Assembly: GCA_024743195.1 (NCBI GenBank)
Contig: JANSXE010000007.1
Span: 1-64,000, forward strand
Direction of reading: 5' to 3'
DNA from: Alphaproteobacteria bacterium
GTDB lineage: Bacteria > Pseudomonadota > Alphaproteobacteria > UBA8366 > Aestuariispiraceae
DNA: 64,000 nucleotides
Notes under the pieces: generated by a model
Told to the model about the DNA's origin: nothing
The model's input: only the letters and a program-made list of their open reading frames with translations
The model's database searches: none
In this document: piece by piece, positions 45,495 to 53,686 of the stretch
Numbering within the stretch: position 1 is the stretch's first letter
How the letters are laid out: the number at the start of each line of letters is the position of its first letter
Position numbers and translations under genes: made by a program

Positions 45495-46832
45495 TCAGTT
45501 AAATCCGAGCAGCTTGTCGGGCAGCCACAGGGCGGTTTCCGGGAAGGCCATCACAATCCCCAGCGCGAGCACCTGGATCACCAGAAAGGGCGCCACGCCG
45601 CGGTACATGTGCTTCAGCGTGATCTCCGCCGGCGCGATGCCGCGCAGATAGAAGATCGCCGGCGCCATCGGCGGCGTCAGATAGCTGGACTGGATCATGA
45701 TCAGCAGCAGCATGCAGAACCAGACCGGGTCGAAATAGGCGCCGTAGCCGCTCGCCGCCCAGGCGTCGTTGATGAAGGGCATGAAGAGCGGCACGAAGAT
45801 CAGCAGGATCGAGATCCACTCCAGGAAAAAGCCCGCGATAAAGACCAGCGCGAGGAACAGGAGCAGCAACGCCCACGGGCCTAGATCGACCGCGCCGATG
45901 AGGTCCCGCATCACCCCCATGCCGCCTGCGCCGGCGAAGACGCCGGTAAAGAGGTTGCCGCCGAGCAGGATCATCATGATCATCGACGTCACCAGCAGCG
46001 TCTTGACGATCGCCTCCCAGAAGGTCCGCAGCGTGAACCGACCGTACGCCACCGTCAGGACGAAAGCGCCGAGCGCGCCCAGCGCGGCGGCTTCCGTCGG
46101 CGCCGCCCATCCCATCATGATCGAGCCGAGCACCGCGAAAATCATCAGCAGGGGCGGGACGAGCGCCTTCGCCGTGACGACGATCTTCTTGAGGAGCGGC
46201 GGATCGTCCTCGTCGTCGGGCGCCCGGGGGGCGTTCTCCGGCCGGAGAATGCACAGGCCTAGGATGTAGAGGATGTAGAGCGACGAGAGGATCAGCCCCG
46301 GGAAAATCATCCCCACCATCAGATCCCCGATCGACACGTCGGCGACCGGGCCCAGAATGACCACGACGACCGACGGCGGGATGATGGTGCCGAGCGACCC
46401 GCCCGCGCAAATCGTCCCGGAAATTAGAGGCTTGGAGTAGTTGTAGCGCATCATCGACGGGATCGCGAGCAGCCCGACCACTGTTTCCGTGGCCCCGATG
46501 ACGCCGGTGGAAGCGGCGAAGATGATGCACATGATGACGGTGCCGATCGCCAACCCCCCGGGCAGGTGCTTGGTCCAGAGATGCACCGCCTCGAACAGCC
46601 GCTCGGCGATGCCGGAGCGCTCCAGCATAGACCCCATGAAGACGAAAAGCGGGACTGCCGCCAGCACGAAGTTGCTCGCCAGGTCCTCGATCTTCTGAGT
46701 GAACTGGAAGAAGGCGGCGTCGCCGAAGGTGATGACGCCGAATACGAAGGCGACTCCCATCAGCGCGAACGCGACCGGATAGCCGAGAAAGATCAGCGCG
46801 AACAGCGCCGGGAACATCAACAACGCTTCCAC
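45495..46832 (-). CDS. TRAP transporter large permease (DctM type), system 1
   Basis: 445-residue inner-membrane subunit that carries out sodium-coupled import. It has about 12 hydrophobic segments and DctM hallmarks such as IPLFVFMGSMLERSGIAERLF, STGVIGATETVVGLLAIPSMM, GSLGTIIPPSVVVVI and GWAAPTEAAALGALGA. The first segment MEALLMFPALFALIFLGYPVAFALMG is the normal start. It lies 4 nt downstream of the small permease and 25 nt upstream of PhyH. The length is typical of the mannitol/chloroaromatic-type DctM subgroup. Confidence 0.9.
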   Translation of the reverse strand: MEALLMFPALFALIFLGYPVAFALMGVAFVFGVITFGDAAFFQFTQKIEDLASNFVLAAVPLFVFMGSMLERSGIAERLFEAVHLWTKHLPGGLAIGTVIMCIIFAASTGVIGATETVVGLLAIPSMMRYNYSKPLISGTICAGGSLGTIIPPSVVVVILGPVADVSIGDLMVGMIFPGLILSSLYILYILGLCILRPENAPRAPDDEDDPPLLKKIVVTAKALVPPLLMIFAVLGSIMMGWAAPTEAAALGALGAFVLTVAYGRFTLRTFWEAIVKTLLVTSMIMMILLGGNLFTGVFAGAGGMGVMRDLIGAVDLGPWALLLLFLALVFIAGFFLEWISILLIFVPLFMPFINDAWAASGYGAYFDPVWFCMLLLIMIQSSYLTPPMAPAIFYLRGIAPAEITLKHMYRGVAPFLVIQVLALGIVMAFPETALWLPDKLLGFN

Positions 46833-46836
46833 GGCC

Positions 46837-47358
46837 TCAGCCCTCCGCCTGGTCTGTGATCGGTCGTCCGCGCAGAATGGCGACGCACTTCAGGATTTCC
46901 GCCGCCACCTGCAGCGCGAGCATCGAGAAGCCGAAGGTGATGACGGCGCGAAACGGCCAGATCGGCGGATTCCAGGAGGATTGACCGGTGCGCTCGCCGC
47001 TCTCGAAGGAGCGCATCGCGTACTCGCCTAGCGAGTCGCACAGAAGCACGAGAAACGGCAGCAGCAAGAAGAGATAGAGCGTCATGTCGACCGCAGCCCG
47101 AGCGCGCGGACTGAAACGCGCGTAGAGCAGATCAATGCGGACGTGCGAGCCGCGCAGCAAGGTGATCGCGCCGCCCAGCAGGAAGTGCGTGCCGGTCAGG
47201 ATGTAGCCCAGTTCGAAGGCCCAGGTCGTCGGCGCGTTGAAAAGGTAGCGCGAGAAGACCTCATAACAGGTGGCCAGGACCAGTGGGATGATCACCAGGG
47301 CGGTCAGGAAACCAACGCTTTCCGTTATCCGCTCGATTGCCGTGACGATCGCCTTCAT
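46837..47358 (-). CDS. TRAP transporter small permease (DctQ type), system 1
   Basis: 173-residue membrane subunit with four hydrophobic spans. The first contains ALVIIPLVLATCYEVFSRYLFNAPTTWAFELGYIL, the DctQ-type core (E-V-x-x-R-Y...P-x-x-W), and it continues with LLRGSHVRIDLLYARFS. The upstream extension of the frame has no family similarity; MKAIVTAIERITESVG is chosen. A 142-nt gap with a strong hairpin separates it from the binding protein. Confidence 0.88.
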   Translation of the reverse strand: MKAIVTAIERITESVGFLTALVIIPLVLATCYEVFSRYLFNAPTTWAFELGYILTGTHFLLGGAITLLRGSHVRIDLLYARFSPRARAAVDMTLYLFLLLPFLVLLCDSLGEYAMRSFESGERTGQSSWNPPIWPFRAVITFGFSMLALQVAAEILKCVAILRGRPITDQAEG

Positions 47359-47459
47359 GTCGGGCGCCTCAACTTCCGGAACGACTGTAGAGCGGGAGGG
47401 CGTGGAGCGATGCGCGGCGCGCGGCGCCGACGTCCGACCCCGTCTCGGCTGCAAAGGGA

Positions 47460-47490
47460 TCGGGCGGCGGGGGCGAACCCCGCCGCCCGA
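47460..47490 (-). terminator. hairpin after the TRAP binding-protein gene, system 1
   Basis: A perfect 13-bp stem (TCGGGCGGCGGGG at 47460-47472 and its complement at 47478-47490) lies 10 nt after the DctP stop. There is no U-tract. It probably protects or attenuates the message. Confidence 0.65.
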
Positions 47491-47500
47491 GCGCGTCGCG

Positions 47501-48565
47501 TCAGTCGCGGCCGCGCACCTTCACGTTTCGGTAGCGGCCAGCGTTAGCCCAGAGGTTGTCGAACTCCTGCTGGCTGACCAGCACCTTCGAGAACCAGTCG
47601 TTCGCCGCCGCCTGTTCCTCCGCCCACTTGAGCCCGGCTTCGCGGGCCGCGTACTGGACTTCGGGATCGAGCTCGATGATCTCGTTCCCCTGCGCGCGGA
47701 AGAACTCGAGAGCCTTGGCGTCCTCCTGGCCGATGGTAAGCCAGGAGTTCATCGTGGTCAGGAAGGCCGCGTCGCGGATCAGATCTTGATCGGCTTCCGA
47801 CAGCTCAGCCCAAGAGTCCTTGTTGATCACCAGTTCGAATGGGGCGGTCGGCTGGTGCACGCCGGGTATGATCACGTACTTGGTGACGCGATGGAAGCCG
47901 GGGGAGACGTTCTCCCACAGCGTGCCCCACTCGGTCGCGTCGATCGTGCCGCGTTCCAACGCCGGATAGACGTCGCCGCCCGGCATGGTGACCGGGGCCG
48001 CGCCCATGCCTTCCGAGATCTGCAGCCAAGCCCCGGCGGTGCGCAGTTTCAGGCCTTGCAAATCCGCCAAGGACTTCACCGGCTTGCGGGAATGCAGGAA
48101 GACCTCGGAGGTGCGGATGAAGAGCGGCATCGAGACCAGGTTGAAGGTCTCGTCGCGCCATTCGGCCTGCATCTCGGCGCCGCCGGCGCGGTACAGCCAA
48201 TGCAGCATGCGCTCGCTGTCGAAGCTGCCGGCGAAGCCGCCGAACAGCACCGCGGTCGTATCGACGCCCCAGTCGTAGCCGATCCAGGTGTGCCCCATGT
48301 CGGCCACGCCCTGCTGGACCGTTTCGGAGACCTTCAGCGCAGGGCCCAGCGTGCCGCCGGGGAAGACCTCGATCTCGATCCGGCCGTCCGACATTTCGGC
48401 GACTTTCTCGGCGAAGGCCTGGGCGCCGATCTCCATCAGCGGGCCGCCGCCCCAGCCCGTGGCCATCTTGAAGGAATGCTCCTGCGCGGCCGCGGAGCCG
48501 GCGCTCAGCGTAAGGGCGAGCGCCAGCGCGCCGCCGACACCCGTCAGCTTCTTCACCATGTTCAT
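47501..48565 (-). CDS. TRAP transporter solute-binding protein (DctP type), system 1
   Basis: 354-residue periplasmic receptor. The signal peptide MNMVKKLTGVGGALALALTL ends near AAAQEHSFKMATGW. DctP features are FAEKVAEMSDGRIEIEVFPGG, the carboxylate-binding LKLRTAGAWLQI (Arg in the substrate salt bridge), GGDVYPALERGTIDATEWG and PFELVINKDSW. It resembles the mannitol/chloroaromatic TakP-like group that often binds 2-oxoacids or aromatic acids as dimers. The start has GGGAGAAA upstream. Substrate unknown. Confidence 0.9.
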   Translation of the reverse strand: MNMVKKLTGVGGALALALTLSAGSAAAQEHSFKMATGWGGGPLMEIGAQAFAEKVAEMSDGRIEIEVFPGGTLGPALKVSETVQQGVADMGHTWIGYDWGVDTTAVLFGGFAGSFDSERMLHWLYRAGGAEMQAEWRDETFNLVSMPLFIRTSEVFLHSRKPVKSLADLQGLKLRTAGAWLQISEGMGAAPVTMPGGDVYPALERGTIDATEWGTLWENVSPGFHRVTKYVIIPGVHQPTAPFELVINKDSWAELSEADQDLIRDAAFLTTMNSWLTIGQEDAKALEFFRAQGNEIIELDPEVQYAAREAGLKWAEEQAAANDWFSKVLVSQQEFDNLWANAGRYRNVKVRGRD

Positions 48566-48620
48566 CGCGTTTCTCCCTATTCTCTTGAACGTTCGGCGGG
48601 GCGTCCGACGCGAACCCGCG

Positions 48621-48920
48621 TCATAGACGCGCAATGTTGGCGAGGGCGACGTCGACGTCCTCACTGGTCATTTCCCACTCGTTATTGAAGTTGGCGACGA
48701 CGTGGCGCATGAACGCATCGGTCTGCGCCACGGCCGCCTGGTCGTCGCCGAGATGGTCCGCGAGCAGGGCGAGCGCCAACTGCGCCGGCGCGTCGCCTTC
48801 ATAGCTCCACTCGAAGCCCATATCGGAGAGGGTTTTCAGATCGAAGCGCGGGTCCAACTGGACGCCGTCCACGGTGACCTGGACGCCGTCCAGCGTGCGA
48901 TCGCCACGATAGGTCTTCAT
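48621..48920 (-). CDS. DUF6166-like small protein, 99 aa
   Basis: Small soluble protein. MKTYRGDRTLDGVQVTVDGVQLDPRFDL, then GFEWSYEGDAPAQLALALLADHLGDD and the ending EMTSEDVDVALANI match my memory of DUF6166 proteins (pattern GFEWGYGGSGPAQLALALL). Function unknown. It is the first gene after the regulatory region with site B and lies 55 nt upstream of the TRAP binding protein, so it is part of that operon. Confidence 0.65.
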   Translation of the reverse strand: MKTYRGDRTLDGVQVTVDGVQLDPRFDLKTLSDMGFEWSYEGDAPAQLALALLADHLGDDQAAVAQTDAFMRHVVANFNNEWEMTSEDVDVALANIARL

Positions 48921-49029
48921 CGGCCCGTCACTCCCCCACTGTTCGACGCCGCGCCTCTTGCGGACGCGTTCCGATCAGCAATGCGGCCGACGCGTGATGT
49001 AGACCGCCTCATACTTTTTTTATGTATGA

Positions 49030-49045
49030 CTGATATATTTACTGT
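49030..49045. promoter_or_regulatory. candidate operator site B (TGATATATTTAC)
   Basis: CTGATATATTTACTGT differs from the shared core by one inserted T and one base. It lies in the AT-rich promoter region (49010-49060) about 110 nt upstream of the DUF6166/TRAP operon. The same stretch has GGAA-CACA-TTCC at 49050-49061. Confidence 0.5.
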
Positions 49046-49158
49046 ATGCGGAACACATTCCATGCGCAAGCGCGATCAATGGCGCGGCGCGGCAAAGGAG
49101 TGTTGACGGACAGGGATCGAGCGCAGAAGTGGCCGAGATCGGCGCCGGCTCGGCCCAA

Positions 49159-49848
49159 TCAGCCGAGGGTGTCGAGGGTCTTGCGGGTGTAGCTTTCGAC
49201 GTAGTCGAGAAGGCGGTCGCTCGCGTCAGCCGCACCGTCCTCGATGCCGCGGCCGACGGCTTCGGCGAGGTCTGCGTGCAAGGTCGCGCACAGCGGCAGG
49301 TCGCCGACCTCCTTGTGGTGCTGGAACCAGAAGCGGCGCGACAGGCCGTGGGTCAGCGCCATTGCATTTTCCAGGAACTCGTTCCGGGCGGCCCGGCACA
49401 ACAGAAGATTGAGATGTCGGTCGAAGCGCATGAAGGCGAGTTCATCGGCCTCTTTTGCGGCGGCGCGCATCCCCTCCGCAATCTCGATAAAGGCCGACTT
49501 CTCGTCGGCGCGGGCGCGGCGGGCGGCCTTGCGGGCCATCAGCCGCTCCAACTCGCGGCGAACTTCCAACAGCTTCAACTGCCGCTGCACGTCCAGTTCG
49601 CTGACCAGGATGCCGCGGCGCGGAAGGATCACCACCAGCCCCTCGCGTCCGAGCGCCTGCAGCGCTTCGCGGATCGGGGTGCGGCCGATCGCCAACTGTT
49701 CGGCAAGCGCGCTTTCGGAGAGCACCTCGCCCGGCTTCAGTTGCAGGGTGACGATCATCTCCTCGATGCGCCGGTAGGCTTTCTGCGTGAGACTGGTTTT
49801 CGCATCCTGGGCGGGTTCGAGTTCGTCGAGGATGCTCGCGGTCGTCAT
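49159..49848 (-). CDS. GntR-family transcriptional regulator, FCD domain
   Basis: 229-residue repressor-type regulator. The winged helix-turn-helix (about 20-90) contains LSESALAEQLAIGRTPIREALQALGREGLV, the GntR signature. The all-helical FCD domain (about 95-225) has its metal/ligand residues in FDRHLNLLLCRAARN and HADLAEAV. FCD regulators usually respond to small carboxylates or their CoA esters. The gene lies 47 nt downstream of the PanB-like gene and is probably co-transcribed. It is the obvious candidate to bind the shared TGATATATTACA sites. Confidence 0.9.
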   Translation of the reverse strand: MTTASILDELEPAQDAKTSLTQKAYRRIEEMIVTLQLKPGEVLSESALAEQLAIGRTPIREALQALGREGLVVILPRRGILVSELDVQRQLKLLEVRRELERLMARKAARRARADEKSAFIEIAEGMRAAAKEADELAFMRFDRHLNLLLCRAARNEFLENAMALTHGLSRRFWFQHHKEVGDLPLCATLHADLAEAVGRGIEDGAADASDRLLDYVESYTRKTLDTLG

Positions 49849-49895
49849 CGGCGCTCTTCCGGTCGCGGGTCTGCGTACACTGGGCGTTCTCTTAC

Positions 49896-50768
49896 CTACA
49901 ACTGCTTGCGCCGCTCGACCAGCCCCTGGAACTTCTCCAACTCCGCTTCATTGACCGCGTAGCTGTGATCCTCGTCCGGGAAGCGGCCTTCCTTCACCTC
50001 GCGCACATACTCGGATAGCCCTTTGACCGCGACCTCGGTCAGGTTCGCGTACCGCTTGGTAAACTTCGGTTTGAAGTCGGTAAAGACGCCCAGCAGATCG
50101 TAGGAGAGAAGGATCTGCCCATCCGTGCCGGCCCCGGCGCCGATGCCGATGGTCGGGATCTCCAGCTGCTGCGAGATCACCTCCGCAATGGCGGCCGGCA
50201 CCGCCTCGAACTCCAGCATGAAGCATCCGGCGTCCTCAATCGCCAACGCGTCCTCCAGGATCTTCATCGCCGCCTCCGCGGTGCGGCCCTGAATCTTGAA
50301 GCCGCCGAACATGGCGATAGTGTGGGGCGTCAAGCCGATGTGCGAGGCGGTGGGAATCCCGGCGTCGACCAAGGCCCTCAGAATGTGGGCCTGGCTCTTC
50401 CCGCCCTGAGGCTTGACCGCATCGCAGCCGGCCTCCTGCATGAAGCGCGTCGCGTTGACCAGCGCCCGATCGACAGAGTTATAGCTTTGGTAGGGCATGC
50501 AGCCGAGCGTGAAGGTGTTCGGCGCTCCGCGCCGCACGGCCAGCGCATGCATAACCATCATGTCCATCGTGGCCGGGATCGTGCTGGCGTGCCCGTGCGC
50601 GACCATGGCAAGCGAATCTCCGACCACGCAGACATCGACGCCGGCCATCTCGGCCCAGCGCGCCGAGGTGTAGTCGGGGACCGAGGTGTAGACCATCTTC
50701 TCGCCGGAGGTCTTCGAATCCCGGATCTCGGTGATGGTCCGCTTCTTCCGCTCGCTCGTGTGGGCCAT
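49896..50768 (-). CDS. PanB-like (ketopantoate hydroxymethyltransferase-family) protein with altered metal site
   Basis: 290-residue (beta/alpha)8 protein of the PF02548 family. Overall similarity is clear (MAGVDVCVVGDSLAMV, ALAVRRGAPNTF, PTIGIGAGAGTDGQILLSYDLLG). Against E. coli PanB, Asp45 is kept as Asp51 and the base Glu181 as Glu188. However, Mg ligand Asp84 is Cys90 (GCMPYQSY instead of ADMPFMSY) and Glu114 is Gln121 (VKPQGG instead of VKIEGG). It is therefore probably not the pantothenate-pathway enzyme but a neofunctionalised lyase or transferase. The start MAHTSERKKRT has GGGGGAAG upstream. Together with the GntR gene it forms one unit under site C. Confidence 0.82.
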   Translation of the reverse strand: MAHTSERKKRTITEIRDSKTSGEKMVYTSVPDYTSARWAEMAGVDVCVVGDSLAMVAHGHASTIPATMDMMVMHALAVRRGAPNTFTLGCMPYQSYNSVDRALVNATRFMQEAGCDAVKPQGGKSQAHILRALVDAGIPTASHIGLTPHTIAMFGGFKIQGRTAEAAMKILEDALAIEDAGCFMLEFEAVPAAIAEVISQQLEIPTIGIGAGAGTDGQILLSYDLLGVFTDFKPKFTKRYANLTEVAVKGLSEYVREVKEGRFPDEDHSYAVNEAELEKFQGLVERRKQL

Positions 50769-50827
50769 GATCGTGTTCTTCCCCCGATTGCAGCGGGTGC
50801 GCCGGCGATTGCATCGGCTCACACGCC

Positions 50828-50841
50828 GTGTAATATATCAC
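50828..50841. promoter_or_regulatory. candidate operator site C (TGTAATATATCA)
   Basis: GTGTAATATATCAC is the reverse complement of GTGATATATTACAC and contains the 12-nt core of site A exactly. It lies 60 nt upstream of the PanB-like start and 57 nt upstream of the divergent small membrane protein gene, so it could control both. Confidence 0.65.
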
Positions 50842-50897
50842 TGGAATGTTTATCGTCGGTCACGACGCTGTCAAGCCACAGGACGACGAACGCCGTT

Positions 50898-51251
50898 ATG
50901 GAAGACATCGCCATTCTCGGCGCCGCCTCGCCGGTTGACCTTGTCGCCGCCGCGTTCGGCGGGTTCAGCGCGTCATTCGGGGGCGTCGCGTTCGGCGCAA
51001 CGCGGGCCGGCGGCCTCTGGGGTGCGCTCATCCATGGCGCGTTTGCGGTCGCGCTCCTATTCGCCCTCACGGCGTTGATCGTGACGGGACCGTGGGCGCC
51101 GTTGTTGATCGCCGCGGGCATTGGCCTGCTGATCGCACCGCCGGTTCATGACCGGTCGATGGCGGTCCTGTCGACCGGCGCCGGACGCCGGACGGCCGCT
51201 GTCGGGCTGCTTGGCGCTGCGGTCGTTCTGGTCGTCGGCGGTTTGGTGTAG
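50898..51251 (+). CDS. small hydrophobic membrane protein, 117 aa
   Basis: Not recognised. MEDIAILGAASPVDLVAAAFGG leads into three or so hydrophobic stretches (LWGALIHGAFAVALLFALTA, WAPLLIAAGIGLLIAP, TAAVGLLGAAVVLVVGGLV), so it is probably an inner-membrane protein. It is the only plus-strand gene pair in this part of the island and starts in the 129-nt gap opposite the PanB-like gene. Ribosome-binding site is weak (GACGAACG), so the start is uncertain. Confidence 0.5.
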   Translation: MEDIAILGAASPVDLVAAAFGGFSASFGGVAFGATRAGGLWGALIHGAFAVALLFALTALIVTGPWAPLLIAAGIGLLIAPPVHDRSMAVLSTGAGRRTAAVGLLGAAVVLVVGGLV

Positions 51252-51274
51252 CAACAGGTAAGGAGGCCAAGACG

Positions 51275-51448
51275 ATGCCAACGAAGTACAAGATCATCCT
51301 ATCCGTCATCGTTCTCGCAGTCGCGGCTGGCGCCTTCCGCCTCCAGCAATCTGCCGGCTTCACGGATACGCCCTGGATAATCGCCGGCCTCGGAGTCTTC
51401 ATGGTGTTCGCGATATGGCTCTTCCCCGAGACTCGCAAACAAAAGTGA
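51275..51448 (+). CDS. small membrane protein, 57 aa
   Basis: Short gene with a strong ribosome-binding site (AAGGAGG, 8 nt upstream of ATG). The product MPTKYKIILSVIVLAVAAGAF...TPWIIAGLGVFMVFAIWLFPETRKQK has two hydrophobic segments with a charged C-terminus. It follows the previous small membrane protein by 23 nt, so the two probably form an operon. No family recognised. Coding potential is supported by the RBS and hydrophobic pattern only. Confidence 0.55.
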   Translation: MPTKYKIILSVIVLAVAAGAFRLQQSAGFTDTPWIIAGLGVFMVFAIWLFPETRKQK

Positions 51449-51584
51449 GGCCGGACATCCGGTTGGGGTCATGAAGGGAAGTCGACTGTGTCCCAGAAGA
51501 ACGGTCGTTCGCAGCCAAGAACGGATGAGCCAGGCCGCTTCCCGCACAAGCTATGCGCCCGACCGCGCCTTCCGGCCCGAGGGG

Positions 51585-52385
51585 TCAAAGCGCGACCCGC
51601 GCAATGCGGCGTCGGAGGGTTCGCACGAGGCTCATCGCGGCAAGCGCCGAGGACTTCGGGTTGTCCGGCAAGGTGCGGCCGTCGAGGGTCAGAGACAGCC
51701 GCCCGAAGGCGCCCGACGCCGTGACTTCATGGCGATTGCCGTCGCGCATCGGATCGGCGATCAGCACCGCCTCCGTCTCGTCGAGGCCGAGACCGGCGAG
51801 CGCGACGGCGGCGGCCACGTTGGCGTTCTTCGGATAGCGCCGGGCGGCCTCGCGCGCGGGCCCGCGGAAGTGTTCGGTCGCCTCCCCCAAGCCGGCGAGG
51901 TCCAGCGTCTCCTCCGCCGGGGTTCCGCGCCAGCCGGCGGGGGGCTTGCGGGCGGTGTAGGTGACGCTGTCCAGCCCGCCGACCGCCGCCGCGGCAAGGG
52001 CGTCGAGCCCCCCGATCGCCCCCGCCGCCATCTCCAACTGGGCGTCGCCTTCTTCCGCTGCGCTTTCAAGGGTCCGGGCCAGAGAGTCGTCCGCCAACGC
52101 GCCTACCGACAGCGAGATCAGGTCGACGCCCCGGGCGAGTAAGGCCGGGCCGTGCGCCGCCAACCCGGTATGCCCGGCGCAGTCGGCGGCGAGATCGACC
52201 GCGCCCTTGGGGACGTCCGCGACCGACGTCCAGATAGCCCCCGCCTCCCTGACCAGCGCGCGCGCCGAGCCCTCCCGACCCGGCCGGGCGAGCACGCCGG
52301 CGAGCGTGAAGCGATCGTCCTGCGCCAGCGTCTCGATCGCGTAGGCGGCGATGGGACCGTAGCCGATCACCAGAAGACGCGGCAT
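51585..52385 (-). CDS. aspartate dehydrogenase-family protein (NadX-like)
   Basis: 266-residue Rossmann enzyme. It starts MPRLLVIGYGPIAAYAIETL (GxGxxA nucleotide loop). Features of L-aspartate dehydrogenases are [71 protein letters not shown] and the catalytic His in GNRHEVTA (near residue 218). The reaction would be NAD(P)-dependent deamination of aspartate or a related amino acid. It is the last gene of the TRAP system 2 operon, 35 nt after the large permease. It could serve NAD synthesis, but its position suggests a catabolic amine donor or acceptor. Confidence 0.82.
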   Translation of the reverse strand: MPRLLVIGYGPIAAYAIETLAQDDRFTLAGVLARPGREGSARALVREAGAIWTSVADVPKGAVDLAADCAGHTGLAAHGPALLARGVDLISLSVGALADDSLARTLESAAEEGDAQLEMAAGAIGGLDALAAAAVGGLDSVTYTARKPPAGWRGTPAEETLDLAGLGEATEHFRGPAREAARRYPKNANVAAAVALAGLGLDETEAVLIADPMRDGNRHEVTASGAFGRLSLTLDGRTLPDNPKSSALAAMSLVRTLRRRIARVAL

Positions 52386-52420
52386 GGAAGCGGTCCTTTC
52401 CTAAACACGAGGGAGCCCCC

Positions 52421-53686
52421 TCAGTCCCGGATCAGCATGGTGACCAGATCCGGCTGCCAGCTGAGCAGCACCAGCACCGCCAGCGTCGACCCCAGGAACG
52501 GGATCAGCGCCTTGAACACCGCCGTCGGCCGCGCGTCCGCCATGCTGGACGCGACGTAGAGGCCGGCGCCCACCGGCGGCGTCAGCAGACCCAGGATCAG
52601 ATTGATGCAGACCACGACGCCGAAGTGATAGGGGTCGATGCCGAAGACGTCGGTCGCGATCGGCATCAGGATCGGCACCACCATGATCAACGCCGCGATC
52701 CCATCGATCACCATGCCCACCAGCAACAGCATCAGATTGACCAGCAGCATGAAGACGAACGGATCGTCCGTCAGTCCGCCCGACCAGCGCGCCACCGTCT
52801 GCGGCACCTGTTCGTAGAGCAACACCCAGCCGAACACGTTGGCGGCCGCGATCAGGAAGGTGACGGCGGCGGCGTTGAGGCCCGTCTCCACCAGGACCTT
52901 GGGCAGCGCCGGCAGCGTCAATTCGCCGTAGACGAACCGTCCGATGACGAACGCGGCCAACACCGCCAACGCCGCCGATTCCGTGGGCGTCGCCCAGCCG
53001 AGCAGGATGCCTCCGATGATCACCACCGGGATCGACAGCGCCGGCAGCCCGCCGGCCAGCGCCTTCAACGCCTCCGCCCGCGCCGGCCGGGCCACGCGTG
53101 GAAACTCGTGAAAGACGCCGAGGATCGCGATCACCAGGAAGAAGGCGCCCGCCAGGATCAGCCCCGGGATGATGCCGGCGATGAAGAGATCCCCGATCGC
53201 GATCTGCGCCAGCACGCCGAAGATCACGAACAACATCGAGGGGGGGATGATCGGCGACAACAACCCGCCGGCCGACGTGAGCGCGGCGGCGAAGGCGCGA
53301 TCATAACCCTGGCGCTCCATCTCCGGCGTCATGACACGGCTCATCACGGCGATTTGCGCCACCGCCGAACCCATGATCGAGGCCATCATCATGTTGGCGA
53401 TCAGATTGACGTAGGCGAGCCCGCCGCGCAGGCCGCCGACCAGGACGCTCGCCATTGCGACGAGGCGTCGGGTGAGCCCGCCCGCATTCATCAGTTCGCC
53501 CGTCAGCATGAAGAGCGGGATCGCCAGCAGGCCGTAGGATTCGAGGCCTGCGAAGAGCTGCTGCATGAAAGAGCCGTAGAGCGCCGTGTTGTCGGTCAGC
53601 CAGATATAGACCGCCGCCGTCACCATCAGCACGAAGCTGATCGGCAGCCCGATCAAGAGGAGCGTGAGGAAGACGCCGCCGGTCAT
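52421..53686 (-). CDS. TRAP transporter large permease (DctM type), system 2
   Basis: 421-residue membrane permease with about 12 spans. It starts MTGGVFLTLLLIGLPISFVLM and has IPLFMLTGELMNAGGLTRRL, GSAVAQIAVMSRVMTPEM, SAGGLLSPIIPPSMLFVIFG and GWATPTESAALAVLAAF, the canonical DctM pattern. The start overlaps the small-permease stop by 4 nt (ATGA). The open frame upstream is within the previous gene. Confidence 0.91.
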   Translation of the reverse strand: MTGGVFLTLLLIGLPISFVLMVTAAVYIWLTDNTALYGSFMQQLFAGLESYGLLAIPLFMLTGELMNAGGLTRRLVAMASVLVGGLRGGLAYVNLIANMMMASIMGSAVAQIAVMSRVMTPEMERQGYDRAFAAALTSAGGLLSPIIPPSMLFVIFGVLAQIAIGDLFIAGIIPGLILAGAFFLVIAILGVFHEFPRVARPARAEALKALAGGLPALSIPVVIIGGILLGWATPTESAALAVLAAFVIGRFVYGELTLPALPKVLVETGLNAAAVTFLIAAANVFGWVLLYEQVPQTVARWSGGLTDDPFVFMLLVNLMLLLVGMVIDGIAALIMVVPILMPIATDVFGIDPYHFGVVVCINLILGLLTPPVGAGLYVASSMADARPTAVFKALIPFLGSTLAVLVLLSWQPDLVTMLIRD

